In this document: positions 1 to 11,971 of the stretch, piece after piece | Layout of the letters: each line of letters starts with the position of its first letter | How positions within the stretch are numbered: the first letter of the stretch is position 1 | Assembly: GCA_028829895.1 (NCBI GenBank) | Contig: CM054180.1 | Span: 106,481,635 to 106,545,634 of the forward strand | DNA: 64,000 nucleotides | Reading direction: 5' to 3' | Origin: Sinotaia quadrata | Taxonomy: Eukaryota > Mollusca > Gastropoda > Architaenioglossa > Viviparidae | The notes under the pieces: generated by a model | Told to the model about the DNA's origin: nothing | Databases searched by the model: none | The model's input: the letters and a program-made list of their open reading frames with translations, nothing else | Program-made: the position numbers and the translations under genes

Positions 1-2440
1 AAGCATTTGCAGTAGTTGATCCCATTGAATGGCAGGTTGTTTTATTTCATAATACAGAACTAATATCTTAAACCTAGAACTTCGACCTGCAGTTATATTG
101 AACAATCGCATGTAATCGATTGTCTAGAAATAGTATATGCCCTAATGACATAAAGAGCTTTCCATTATTGTTCTTTTAAAATTCTAATTGATGGAATTGT
201 CTCATGCTATTCTTGGATGTATACAGACAGATTAGTAGGTAGATATTTAAAGTGTTAGATACTGCTTACATAAGCAGTTTTACTGTAAATAAAACTCACT
301 TAAAGGCACGATTAAAATAACTTTATTTTTAACTTCCTTATGGTTTTGTTTGTGTTTCACGTTCTCACGAAGCTGTCACTGATTTCGTGGGTTCGTGGGT
401 TCGCAAGCGCCGAGGAATTGCTCTGGAATGGAGAAATCTAGAGCCATGGGTGTTAGGCGTTTCGGTGGGTTTTTTTTTTTCTGGAAGCAGTTTTGTCGGG
501 TCATTGCCAATGACATTTTCCCATTAGTTTTCAAATGCCAAATGGAAATATAGAGTGTTCAGTCGGTTGTACACGAGATTCCATTTATCGTCCCATCCGA
601 TGTTCTAAATAGCGTTTAAAGGATTACCCATATTTTTGTCTGTTTGATTGCTATTCCTGAATGGAACCAAACTCCGCTCACTAACCGACAATTCTTCCGA
701 GGTTTCCGATTGTACTGCTGATTTATTATTTTTTTATAGAAATCCTAAATGGCATTTGTACACCACCCCTTCTATGTCACCGTGACATGACCTTTGAATA
801 TTTCATGTTTAATTTGTCACAATCCACGACCAGTACGGACTGCGTTAAGAGGTTCCAATATGGTTCAAGAAAATCGTTAGGTGACACAGCCAACCCCGCC
901 CCTAAGTGGAACAAGAAGGCAATTTGTTTTAATGAACGAGGACAATTGTTGGATTGCCTGAAGAATGATAGTTGGTTGGGTCATTGTCCTTTGAGCGTCA
1001 CAATGAAAGTCGGAAAACAAAATATTTGCGTCGTTTTTGTGCGAACACTCATGTATTACTTTCAACCGCCATCCAGTCGGCTAACCGTAGGGAGTGGACA
1101 TTAAACCCAAAATTTCATCAAACACACCGCTTAGCTGCAATTTCCTCGCGCATCTAGAGGATTGCAGGTCAGCTGTTGAGCTTGTGTGCGGACGTGCATA
1201 TGGTTATGCATGAGTATGTGTGGCTGTGTGAGTAGTTGTAAACGGCCGATCAGTTCCGACTGAGTGGGCAAGTCCGCGTGAGACACCTGCTCCATTTTCA
1301 TTACCGACAGTGAAATCTGAGCGTTAGAAGTGGACGCTAAGGAAAAATCAGTCTGATAACCAACCGACCGTGAAATCAGAGAAAGTGAACATTAACGACC
1401 AAGTGAACATGAATGCAGATCAAACAAAATGCAGATAATTATGTCAGTACTGTCAACATTTCTAAACATTTGCGGTACCAGCCCACACAAGGAAACGAGT
1501 ACTTGTCACATTGTAATTACAATATAAATATTTCCAGCAAAAATTATTTTGCATTTTATATGTGTATACGCCTGTGCTAAAGTTAATTTAGTCAGGTAAA
1601 CAATTTTATTTATTTATTTAATTTTTTTGTGGGGGAGAGTGAGAACACATTTTGAGAATATAAAGTTTCCGGCAGCCTATAGGGTTCTTGAACTTATATA
1701 TTACACACGGCTTTATCTTCAATGTCAATTTTAACGAAAATAAAAAAGGAACGGTGCAAATCGAGACCATTTTCTTTGAGATTATGTCAGTCGTTTTAAC
1801 CAGTTAATCATTATTTTTTTTTTAATAAAAGAGCAACAGCCAAGCACTGGCAAACATTTTTTTTTATCTTCTCTCCTTTTCTCTGTATTGTAATTCTAAG
1901 AAAGCGATGATTGTCATTGAGAATGTCTTTGGGGTGTTTGCAGAATGATACACCAACTTCAACATCTGCTGTACGGAGAGGTTGCCCTGTACAATATGAA
2001 CATAATTATTCTTAATGACTCACTCTCGCTATCAGCGGGGTGTGGGAATCCTCTCCGTCAGACCTAGTGTCAGCAAGCATTTTTATCTGTGCTAAAGTTT
2101 TTATTTTATTTTTATACTCTTCTTCCTACCCTTCCCTCGTTCAGCCTGACGTGCGGAATCCATTCGGTGCTCTCCCTTCCCATCCTAGCCCCGCCGTGGT
2201 GATCAGGCTAAATTTAGCCTGTCCCCCCCACCCCACTTAACCCTCTACCATCACCACGATTCATCCCTCCGAAACTAATGGACGCAGCTGTTTCAGGTTG
2301 TGGGAAGTGTGATGAGTTTGGAGGACATCGAACTAAGATCAAGGGAAAGCAAGCATCTCCTGACCTTTGACCCTTTTCAGAGGTCACCTATGCCTTCTGT
2401 AGAACGGTGAGTCTGTATTGACCGCTAGATATATAAACAC

Positions 2441-2441
<1 letters not shown>
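1..2441. other. Unique AT-rich sequence, no supported gene
   Basis: No repeat array, transposon end or recognisable domain was seen. The longest ATG-started frame is at 787-1104 (+, 105 codons). It has no recognisable domain, no signal peptide and no flanking splice pattern I trust, and a frame this long is expected by chance in a window of this size. A short TG-rich patch lies near 1170-1240. Confidence 0.5.

Positions 2442-2509
<68 letters not shown>
2442..2509. repeat. (CA)n microsatellite
   Basis: An almost pure CA dinucleotide run of about 68 bp. The Thr-His-rich frame across it is only the translated repeat. Confidence 0.97.
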
Positions 2510-2511
<2 letters not shown>

Positions 2512-3105
2512 CTCTTCTTGCAGCCTGGCTTTTCACTTGTGTCTGTGCGGATGTGTGTTACTATCCTTCGTTTTACATTTTCCTACGTCAACAAATACAC
2601 GCACAACGTATAGATAAAATAAACAACAGAACATTCCTGCTTGCTGTGTTGCGTGCGCACGCATACACACATACAAACCATAGTGCGTTTTCAGTAGCAT
2701 CCCACCCACAGACCATTTAAAAACGGTCACAATGAAGAGTTTAAGGCACTTGTGCGCTCATCAGTCACAAAAATATTAAATGTAGTAGCTAAAAGGCACT
2801 ATAAAAAATAATACAAACATGTTTTATAAATGTAATAAATTAAGGATCTGTGTATATATACGAACAGGCAAACTTATCAGTGCAACTGCAGTAGGAAACG
2901 TCTAAATCAATTGGTAACAATGATTATGCCATTACCGTTCCACTAGACGTGATAGGGATGAGGGGGGTGGGGTCGTCATTCTTTTGCACTTGAAATAATG
3001 ATAGTAATGACGTCGAGTTAGTAGAATCCGAGTGCATACCGGGAGAGAGTAGATGACGTATAAACGTTATCGCTTGATGAAATGAATGCCTTCACTTCAA
3101 AAAAC
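2510..3105. other. Unique sequence, nothing recognised
   Basis: AT-rich, with short frames only. A G-rich patch lies near 2955-2975. No gene or array was seen. Confidence 0.5.
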
Positions 3106-3441
3106 ATTCTTTTGTTTGTAAGAGCCACTTTCTCGCATGATGAATGTTTTAGCCAGAATACATTCTTTTGGTTGTAAGAGCCACTTTCTCGCATGATGAA
3201 TGTTTTAGCCAGAATACATTCTTTTGGTTGTAAGAGCCACTTTCTCGCATGATGAATGTTTTAGCCAGAATACATTCTTTTGGTTGTAAGAGCCACTTTC
3301 TCGCATGATGAATGTTTTAGCCAGAATACATTCTTTTGTTTGTAAGAGCCACTTTCTCGCATGATGAATGTTTTAGCCAGAATACATTCTTTTGGTTGTA
3401 ACAGCCACTTTCTCGCTTGATGAATAGTTAAACCGGAATAC
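3106..3441. repeat. 56-bp minisatellite, about 6 copies
   Basis: Units start at 3106, 3162, 3218, 3274, 3330 and 3386, each with ATTCTTTTG(G/T)TTGTAAGAG and a GAATGTTTTAGCCAGAATAC tail. The inner copies are nearly identical and the last is diverged. The array ends within about 10 bp of dispersed-repeat copy 1. Confidence 0.95.
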
Positions 3442-3447
3442 ATTCTG

Positions 3448-5062
3448 TGACATGCACCCTTTGTTACTGGTTATTATTATTCATCCATAACTAATTACAA
3501 GTGATCGAGAATCTTAATTTATAGTTATTAATAATTCTCCCCCAACACCAATATGTCTCTCACTTGGCGGATAATAAGGGGGTCGTAAAACTTTACTCTT
3601 TACAGAATATTAAGAGAGACGTTTTACTGTCACTCAATATTTCCGTAGGTGGAAATTTCTTACTAAAGGAGTAACAAATCCGCCTATAATTATATTTAAT
3701 GAGCCCCCATCAACCCACTGTCACTCCAACATGTGGTTTTAATATATTTGCAAGAAGATTAATAAATTTATTAAATCAACAAGCAAATATACAACATATG
3801 AATATAGTCAAAGAGCATTGACATTTACACCAATTCACACCAATGTCTGGTTAAATGTTAGACGCTCTTTCAGTTTATCCTAGCATAATACATTATCAGT
3901 CAAATTAACATAGACATATAATCAAGTTCATAGATATAGTTTCATCACAGGAATGAGAGTGGAGTTTTAGAGAGATAATTATAATCAATGTACATAACCT
4001 TCTTAATGATGGCTACTGTCAATAACATGTGCTTACAATCACGTGGTTTGCAACAAGTCCCGTCTTATCTTATGTAATGTACTCCTTCCAGGCACATTAC
4101 AAAACTGTTCCAGAATCTTCAATCACACCATGGAGAATCATCCTTAACTTCATACACATTATCAGCACACCACGAAGAATGTTCAAGAAACTTCATGAAT
4201 TCCTGAGGCCAAACTCAAGCCTCAATTTTCCTAGTATTGGCTCTTGAGCAAAATTCACAGGAATCAACTTACAGCAATATGTTTTACTGATAAATTGACT
4301 ACAATGCTGGATGCACACACCAACATATTCCAGTAGAGTACAGTAGTCATTGTGGCGAGAAGTGACAACCCCAAAAGGCTTGCTGTGCTCTGCAAAAGTC
4401 AAATTAAGGCAGCACTAATTTCAGATATATTTCATCTCTAAACTCCTTTCTCTTTTACAAACATTTTCAACTTAAAATCCTGTAACAATTTCGTTAGCCT
4501 GATACACACACATCATAAAAATATAGCATCAATCAAAATTCACAAGTATAATGTACAAAGTACTCAAATTAATAAACAGAGAACTAATGGTTCGATTAAA
4601 TAAGCATTCTCCAATTCAAATCATAGATCAATAGCAAACATTTCTTTATCAGTCAGTTATCTTACCATACACTAACGATCACCTTTATGACCGGACTTGA
4701 TTTATGTTCAAAGTGATTAGAATAGAGTACGTCTTCAACAAAGAAATGTCTGGCCCATCCCCAATGGATGAATTAAATATGAAAAGTGTGTAACTATTGG
4801 TCAGAAAACTACTCATGCAGTTGGAACTGGTTTGGATTGCATCAGTAATTTTCTAGCATATTCTCAACTCGCGTTGTTTACCTCAACTCTGACACTTACA
4901 AAAATACCATCATAAGGAGTGCCCAAGGTCGGGTCCTTGTCTATACAATTTATATAACAATTAAGTAAAGAAATAGGGATTACTGTGCCCCATTTCTTTA
5001 AAAAAAATTACTCTGAATTACTTTAAAATTACTTTAAAAAATTACTCTGCCCCATTTCTTTG
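3448..5062 (+). mobile_element. Dispersed repeat family A, copy 1
   Basis: Aligns by eye over about 1.6 kb with 7822-9459 and, in part, with 11972-13280 (reverse), 30345-31675 and 58688-59580 (reverse). Shared landmarks in order are CATCCATAACTAATTACAAG, a GAGCCCCCATC-CCCAC block, the GTTGGAACTGGTTTGGATTG block and the 3' AATAGGGAT...ACTC end. The 3' end here is locally duplicated (CCCCATTTCTTT occurs twice). No reading frame, terminal inverted repeat or target duplication was found, so the class is unknown; solo LTR or non-autonomous element are options. Confidence 0.8.
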
Positions 5063-5311
5063 TACAATATTCATCTTTCTAAAATGTGTGGCTAGCCAGA
5101 AGGTATGTTTTGGAGATTAGCCTAAAGTTACGGGTGGCCCGGGGTGGTAGAGAATTACATCTTGCCCATCTTGCATCAAAACGTCATACTATCAATTAAA
5201 TATATTTAAAACGCAAGAATAGATAGATAGATGTTTTTCGCGGCAAAATTTTTCGTTTACTTTATAGAATGGTAAGTATCTTAAAATAGGAAAGCACGAA
5301 TCAAAAAGATT
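5063..5311. other. Unique spacer between repeat copy 1 and the 41-bp array
   Basis: AT-rich, with no frame or repeat of note apart from a short GATA run near 5221. Confidence 0.5.
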
Positions 5312-5634
5312 GGCATGGTGCTAAATGTTTGGTGGCTTGGTGCAAAATGGTTGGCATGGTGCTAAATGTTTGGTGGCATGGTGCAAAATGGTTGGCATGG
5401 TGCTAAATGTTTGGTGGCATGGTGTAAAATGTTTGGCATAGTTTAAATGTTTGGTGGCATGGTGCTAAATGTATTGTGGCATGGTGCAAAATGGGTGGCA
5501 TGGTGATAAATGTTTGGTAGTATGGTGCAAAATGGTTGGCATAGTGCTAAATGTTTGGTGGCATGGTGCTAAATGGTTGGCATGGTGCTAAATGTTTGGT
5601 GGCATGGTGCAAAATGTTTGGCATGATGCTAAAG
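5312..5634. repeat. 41-bp dimeric minisatellite, about 8 copies
   Basis: Each 41-bp unit is a 22+19 bp dimer of GGCATGGTGCTAAATG-type and GGCATGGTGCAAAATG-type halves. Units start at 5312, 5353 and 5394, then become more degenerate. The core GGCATGRTG recurs in arrays at 38.5 and 40.4 kb. Confidence 0.93.
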
Positions 5635-6259
5635 GAACCGTTCCTGACAAAAGGACCTTAACTGGAAAATTATTGCCGGTTTCTCCCACGCACAGTAATG
5701 GCATTTTCAATAAAAATTTACAAGAAAGCCAGGCACTAAACAGGCCTGGATATGGAAGCAGTTCTCGGCAGTAACGTCTCTCATCACTGAGAGCTATCAT
5801 AAAGCGCATCGCTTGGCGCCAAAAATTACAGAGATAAAGAGGAAGGCAGAAAGAGGAAGAATAGAGTGACGAGGGTTATAAAGGAGAAAAAAAATAGTGT
5901 TAATAATAAAAAAAGAAACATGAATGAAAGCGAAGAAAAAGAGAATTGGAAAATTAAGAATGCAAATTTTATTTGTTTTAAAGCGAGAGAAAGATAGACG
6001 GAACACAAATTTGAGAGAAATAAGGACCACTAAAGCAATTGGCCACTAGAAATTTAAATATGTCCATGACAATTACTCCCACACACACACACCCATCCGA
6101 TTCCACTATTGTATATCACCTAAAACAATTCTTTTTGCGTTCGCGTTTTAACTATATGAGACGGATTTAATTGTTTTGACTGCGTATAATGTCTTTTAGA
6201 TTTTAATATTCAATTTTCTGAGCCAATTACGATTGTCTTTCTCAAAGTGGTCGTAAAAA
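5635..6259. other. Unique AT-rich sequence
   Basis: No gene was recognised. A-rich purine stretches at 5850-6000 produce minus-strand Phe/Leu/Ser-rich frames without other support. A CCAAT pentamer lies near 6222, just upstream of the candidate exon at 6260. Confidence 0.45.
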
Positions 6260-6290
6260 ATGGCAGCGAATGTTGCATCTACAACTAATT
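6260..6290 (+). CDS. Candidate initiator exon, very short
   Basis: An ATG in a strong Kozak context (AAAAATGGC) opens a 10-codon peptide, MAANVASTTN. It is followed directly by a good 5' splice donor, GTGAGTAAAG, at 6291. Without splicing the frame stops at once (TGT GAG TAA), so the coding reading depends on the donor being real. A CCAAT motif lies about 40 bp upstream. No family can be named from ten residues, and a chance Kozak plus donor pair is a serious alternative. Confidence 0.18.
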
Positions 6291-6434
6291 GTGAGTAAAG
6301 TTGTTTGTGACTCTTAGTGTGTATGGTTGTGTGAGTGTTTTAAAACGTTATTGCTCTTTAGAACACGTACTTGTCAAACTCTTCATCTATCTGTTCTCCT
6401 TTTTATTCAATTCCACCCTTCGCCTGCCTCCCAC
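6291..6434. other. Sequence downstream of the candidate donor
   Basis: Short stretch running into the pyrimidine tract. If the 6260 exon is real, this is the start of its intron. Confidence 0.3.
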
Positions 6435-6610
6435 ATCTCTTTCTTTCTTTCTTTTCCGCCTTTTTTATCTCTCCCTCTCTCTTCTTTTCCCTCTCCTTTT
6501 CTCTCTCTCCCTTCTATCTTTAACTCTATCTCTCTCCTTCCATCTTCTGTCAGATTCCCTCTCTCTTCTGTTCTATCTCTGTAAGTATCCCTCACCCCTC
6601 CTTCTCTCCC
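6435..6610. repeat. CT-rich polypyrimidine tract
   Basis: About 175 bp of TCTCTC/CTTTC simple sequence with few purines on the plus strand. It creates Leu/Ser/Phe-rich plus-strand frames and Arg/Glu/Gly-rich minus-strand frames that should not be read as proteins. Confidence 0.85.
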
Positions 6611-6724
6611 ACCCGACCGTCTCAGCGGTAAATAAACAAAATTGCGCACACCCAACAAGTGACGGGAATCAAAACAGATGCTGGCAACAATTTCGTTGTC
6701 ACTGTAGAATAAAACGTAATCAAA

Positions 6725-7040
6725 CAGTGACTGATTGGTCTCTTATCGACTGCCGCACTGAATAACCTATTGCAAGCTGAATGGGATGCTCAAGGTTGAA
6801 CAGAACTTTCAGAGAGTCTAACAGATCCAGCACCCTGATTGGCTGCCAGCCGACACCTCGCAACAACGCCTACTTCCGGAGACCAGTGTCCGACGAGCAC
6901 TCCGGAAGAAGGAGCCCTTTATCTGCCGGAAATTAAAACCCAATTCACTGCAAGGTCTGGTTGTCAGGTCCGTGGGATATCCCGACAATATCTTGAACTG
7001 CAGCCAATTAAATAAGTCTCCACTTTCCTGTGACGTCATG
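6725..7040. promoter_or_regulatory. Promoter-like motif cluster
   Basis: A GC-richer patch in AT-rich surroundings. It contains inverted CCAAT boxes (ATTGG at 6732 and 6838), an ETS-type ACTTCCGG at 6872, a second ETS-type CCGGAAG at 6902, a GCCGGAAAT near 6925 and a perfect CRE octamer TGACGTCA at 7031. These motif types often occur together in TATA-less animal promoters. No start site or downstream exon could be tied to it. Confidence 0.3.
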
Positions 7041-7821
7041 AGATGGAGATGGATGCATGGCGCAAAACGCTTGGAGAAAATTTTAAAGTGTGTGTTTGTG
7101 CATGCGTGCGTGCGTAGGATGAAGGAGAGGTAGGAAAGAAGATTATTGGTTTCAGATGTTAGGTAAGGCTTACTGCCACCAATATTTACATTTCTATTTG
7201 TGCTATTAGCACGGATTGTGGTGTCTCACAATTATGCATTTATTTTATTTCATTTAGCAAAAGTTTAGCATCGTACACATCCAGACCCTTATTTGACGAG
7301 GAATGAAGAGTATATGTTCTCCCTCGGGTAATATATCTCAGTGTGCTTATCCTTATTTTGTTAGCAATGAGGATGTATGTTCTCCCTAAGTATTGTCTCT
7401 CCTTGTGCTTATCAGTAACTATCACTCAGCACCAAGTATGCTGCTCAGGTAGTTCCAGAGACTGGTGTTGTCCAGTTGTAATTCCTCTCTCTGTGTTTAT
7501 CATATGATGGGATAAATACTGTGTCCAGTAATATCTCAGTGTGCCTCGACTAAAGACGGGCGACACTCCCGACAATATTGCCTTAAATCAGGAACAACCA
7601 CAATAGAAACTATGTTAATACATGTGTCAATACAATATGCAATCAATCGGTTAATCACAAAATTTCATGAAAAAAAGGATAGACAAAGCAAGACAAGTTC
7701 TAGATAGTATTATAAAAATAACTATTTATCTCCCCACATTTACTAATTTCAACACATTAACAATTAGTTTAACAATTTTGAACAAATTAGTACGCATTCC
7801 CGGACAGAGCCTTCCCACTTT
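7041..7821. other. Mostly unique sequence with degenerate internal repeats
   Basis: Between 7300 and 7560 the phrase TATGTTCTCCCT plus a TGTGCTTATC tail recurs two to three times at about 65-80 bp spacing, suggesting an old, decayed minisatellite. No gene was seen. Confidence 0.45.
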
Positions 7822-9459
7822 ATGTGACGCCAATGCCACTTAGGTTAATGGTTATTATTATTATTAATTAATTAATCATCCATAACTAATTACAAGTGAT
7901 GAGATCGTTAATTTATGTTATTACTAATTCTCCAGCAGACACCACCCGTCTCTCTCACTTGGTGAATATGCGGGCGCAGTAAACGTTCCTCTCTTCCACA
8001 ACATTAAAGACAAACATTTACCATCACACTATATTTCCATAGGTGGAAAACTTCTTACTAAAAGAGAAGACAAATCCATCTTTAATCTATATTTAGCGAG
8101 CCCCCATCCACCCACTTTCTTCTACAACATATGGTTATCAATATGTATAATAAGATCAATAAATTGTTATTAAATAAATAATCAAATATACATATAACAA
8201 GTATAATGAAAAAGATTACTTGACATCAGTATTTCTACAAAACCACATTCAAATATTTTTTGTGTCTTTAGAGTCTTATTTCCTAAATCACATTTCAACA
8301 ATTTAGTGTCAATACAAATCACAGGTTAGTTCCTATCAGAGAACAGAAATGGAGTTATTAGAGATAAGAGATAATAGGTTATATATATAACCTGATTTAA
8401 GTGTTTCTTTTATAGTCTTTCCAATGCATTTTTGTAAAAATAAAAAAAAGCAACAAGTTTATTGTTTAGTTATTACTGTCAATTCCATGTGATCTCCTCT
8501 TCATGTTGTAGAACACTGATTTGCTGCTATTCTCTTGAGGCTAACCTAGTGCTCCTTCACCATATTAACTCCCTCAACCAGAATAAGAGCTGTAGCAATT
8601 TCCAGTAACTTTCTTTACCAGTAATTGCTCAATGTAGATAGAATTACTTGCCAACATACATCAATGAAGTATAGTGTATTTTTACACTTACATACAGCAG
8701 TAGTTACTGTACACATCTACCATGATCATAACAGTTTATATTCACTAAACCAGGAGATTTAGATAAAACAAGGAAAGGCTGCTTATCCCTGAAAAATATA
8801 GCCAGGGAGCAAAAGGTAAGATTCCATTTTATTCATCTTTAACTTACATTCAAGTCTCAACTTAATTTTCCTGCAACAGTATTTATTAGCCTGATATAAA
8901 CATACAGCATAATAAATACAGCAAAATATTTTATTAACAGGTTTACTAGAAACAATGTCAAGTGTTTAGCGTGCTACATGTAAGCATTATAGTTCACAAT
9001 TTGTAAAAATAATATATACTCACATAATGTATCTCTACCTAAAACGCAGGTATAACGTATCAATAACAAAAATGCACGAAATATTTCTAAGTCCCTCTCT
9101 CAGTCAGTTAACACATCATTAAGCTAACGGCTACCTTTCATGACCAGACTTCTTGCCACACCAAATTCAAGTGATTAGACAATAGACTTTTCTATAGCAC
9201 ATAAGCTTTTGATCTCAGCCCATTGGCTGGTCTCATTCTCATAAATATTAACCATTGGATAAAAAAAAACTACTCATCCAGTTGGAACTGGTTTGGATTG
9301 CATCAGTATTTTCTAGCATATTCTCAACTCAAGTTGTTTACTCAAACTCTGACACTTACAACAATACTATCATAAGGGTCATTTTTTTCGACAATTTAAC
9401 AAGTTACAGAACAATTACGTTTAGAAATAGGGATGGGCAAATTTACTCCGCCACACCAT
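7822..9459 (+). mobile_element. Dispersed repeat family A, copy 2 (most complete)
   Basis: The best reference copy, about 1.64 kb. It runs from TGTGACGCCAATGCCACTTA to ...ATTTACTCCGCCACACCA. The ends read TG...CA in this orientation, but I see no matching short target duplication and no long inverted repeat. No ATG frame of note lies inside. The 5' 200 bp (to about 8015) and the remaining 1.4 kb behave as separable modules in other copies. Confidence 0.8.
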
Positions 9460-9495
9460 TAATGCGAGCAAATGGAAATTACAGCGCCTCTTTCT

Positions 9496-9680
9496 GTGAA
9501 GTCATTAATAAAGTCGTCAATGAAGTTCTCAATAAAGTCGTCAATGAAGTCATTAATAAAGTCGTCAATGAAGTTCTCAATAAAGTCGTCAATGAAGTCA
9601 TTAATAAAGTCGTCAATGAAGTCAATAAAGTCGTCAATTAAGTCCTCGATGTAGTCGTCCATGAAGTTCTCCGTGAAGTC
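9496..9680. repeat. 24-bp minisatellite built from a 12-bp unit
   Basis: The underlying unit is GTCRTYAATRAA. Two 24-bp variants (GTCATTAATAAAGTCGTCAA and GTTCTCAATAAAGTCGTCAA types) alternate to give a 48-bp higher-order period. The period is divisible by three, so several frames stay open on both strands; the plus-strand frame across copy 2 has no ATG. It starts about 40 bp after the 3' end of copy 2. Confidence 0.93.
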
Positions 9681-9699
9681 CGTGCTGCAAACCATATCT

Positions 9700-10267
9700 T
9701 GGAATAGAGAATATGTCTCTGTTCAATTAAAAAAAAGTACCAGAACAGAAAACGAAGCGGACAATGTGGGCCCTTCATTACTCAGTCTGCGAAACTGCTT
9801 TGCCGAGACATCATATTAAAACACACGCACGCACGCACAAAATATAAAATAAAAAAATAAATAAAAGAAACACATAAAGAAAGAAATTATAAGGACCACT
9901 ATTTTTTTCTTGCGGTGTTAGAAGAGATCGCTTTACGGATTACTGGCTGGCGGTAAAACACAAGTGCCCTCCCTTGAAAGTTGTGTTTCCAACAACTGTT
10001 CTTTCTTTTGTTAGCCCCTCGAGACTGGAATTGATGAGCTGCGGCGAACGCCAACGGTAAATTTCTACTTTTAGATGAATACATTGACTCGCAACGTGCG
10101 TGCTGAGCTGAAGTTGTTGGTTTGTTTGCTTTGCTTTTTAAATTCAATTATTTTCCATCTTTCTTTCTCACCTTTGGTTTTCTTTGTCTTGAAAGTTCAA
10201 AAATTAAAATGAAATGAAATTATTACACGTGTCGCGACTGCTCTGTCTGCCTAATAGTTACAAACAT
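9700..10267. other. Unique sequence, nothing recognised
   Basis: Short ACGCACGCACGC and A-rich patches. The 10,100-10,200 region has no coding features I trust. Confidence 0.45.
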
Positions 10268-10543
10268 TACACGCACACACGCACACACACACACACACAC
10301 ACGAACACACACACGCACACGAACACACACACACACACGCACACGAACACACACACGCACACACACACGCACACTCACACACACACGCACACGAACACAC
10401 ACACACACGCACACGAACACACAAACACACACACACACGCGCACACACGCACACTCACACACACACGCACACACACACACGCACACACACACACACACGC
10501 ACACACGCGCACACACACATACACACACACACACACATATATA
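10268..10543. repeat. CA-rich compound array with a GCACACGAACACAC phrase
   Basis: A (CA)n tract interrupted at intervals by CG and GA steps (ACGCACACGAACACAC), so it is part microsatellite and part irregular minisatellite. All His/Thr-rich and Cys/Val-rich frames here are repeat translations. Confidence 0.93.
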
Positions 10544-10726
10544 ATTATAATTTATGTACACGCAAGTACTTCGTACACATATTCGTAGACATACTCATCC
10601 GTATTCGTGTATACACGTAGGAGTACACACGAACAAATATACAGATACGTATAGTTTTTTTTAAAAAAAGAGATGTGCTCACATGCACTCAAGACACAAC
10701 ACGCGTGAACAAACTGAATTATTGCT

Positions 10727-10950
10727 CATTAAGACATGTGCACAGACTGAAGTATTGTTGCACATTAAAACACAAGTGCACAGACTGAAGTATTGTTGCA
10801 CATTAAGACACAAGTGCACAGACTGAAGTATTGTTGCACATTAAGATACAAGTGCACAGACTGAAGTATTGTTGCACATTAAGACACAAGTGCACAGACT
10901 AAAGTATTATTGCACATTAAGACACAAGTGCACAGACTGAAGTATTGTTT
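10727..10950. repeat. 38-bp minisatellite, about 6 copies
   Basis: The unit contains CATTAAGACACAAGTGCACA and GACTGAAGTATTGTTGCA. CAGACTGAAG occurs at 10743 and 10781 and continues at 38-bp steps with few substitutions. Confidence 0.94.
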
Positions 10951-11815
10951 AAGCGTATATAACTTATCGTCGAACATATTATACGGACATTAACACAGTG
11001 GTATACAAAATGCCAAATGAAAAACTCGGAATGCCGATTGCAAAATAATTTATCACGATCCGCTTTACACACGAGTATAGCAGAATCAGAAATATTTACC
11101 GCATCGCATCGTGTAAGGCGCATTGTCTACCACCAATTTCGGTGTATATGCGCTATTGCGGACGCCAGGTAGATGGATGTGGCGGGGGGGGGGGGGAATG
11201 TAATGAACTCTTTCCTTGCCGAACGCGTGCACGCACATAAGAGTTGAAGTAGGGAGAATTAAAGGCGCTGTCGCCCTGAAACGTACGCGCTCCTGCGGCC
11301 GTTATTCTTCTAAGAATGTCAGTATATGATACTTACTGTCTGCGCTCTTTGTCTCTTAAATAGCCTTATTCTAATGTGTCGCTATCTCGCTGTTTGAGCA
11401 GATATGATTTAAAGAGTTTAGTACTATGCTCGATTTCATTTTACTATGTGAAACACGGCAACCTTAATTCCTTCTTGAACTTTCATGAGAGTCCCTGGAT
11501 TGCCGTTGCTAAAGAAATGAGTATCTAAAACGCAGCTAATACATTTTGTCATTCTAATACATGATTTTTAAAAATTAATTTATCGATTGTGTTTCATGCT
11601 CGCTCTCCCCCTCTCCCCCCTGGATTCCAGTCACTGAAGAACATGAATGGATAAAGAGTAAATACGCAGAATGTACGACTTCATAATATCGTAGATAAAA
11701 CATTAACGTCATAATGTTCTGGCAGTTAATTATTCCAAAAGCACGTTAACGAGGACTACCAAAGTCAAAAACCAAAATAAGATAACCTATGAGCACTTCT
11801 GCAGTGAACGGTCTT
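10951..11815. other. Unique sequence with a G homopolymer
   Basis: No gene recognised. A run of more than ten G residues lies near 11182-11196. A slightly GC-richer patch at 11220-11300 has no diagnostic motif. Confidence 0.45.
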
Positions 11816-11965
11816 GAGAAGATGATGGTTGAGGCTAGTAAAGGCGGGTAGTTGTGGCTAGACAAGATGATGTTTGAGGCTAGTAAAGACGGTAGTTGTG
11901 GCTAGTCAAGATGATGCGCAAGGTTAATAAAGACGGGTAGTTGTGGCTAGTCAAGAAGATGGCAA
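11816..11965. repeat. About 52-bp minisatellite, 2.7 copies
   Basis: Units contain GAGGCTAGTAAAG, GGTAGTTGTGGCTAG and TCAAGATGATG. It ends about 7 bp before copy 3 of the dispersed repeat. Its GTGGCTAGTCAAG core is echoed in the array on the other side of copy 3. Confidence 0.85.
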
Positions 11966-11971
11966 GGCAAA

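Noticed and set aside
3106..3441. CRISPR-like array
   Set aside because: The repeats are contiguous 56-bp units with no unique spacers, and the genome is eukaryotic. The same holds for all other arrays here.
6301..6765. 154-codon Leu/Ser/Phe-rich frame resembling a membrane protein
   Set aside because: It runs through the CT-rich tract; hydrophobicity comes from the pyrimidine repeat, and the start is not ATG.
9255..9641. 128-codon frame with a VxNKVVNEV repeat
   Set aside because: It begins with TTG inside the end of repeat copy 2 and is open only because of the 12/24-bp array.
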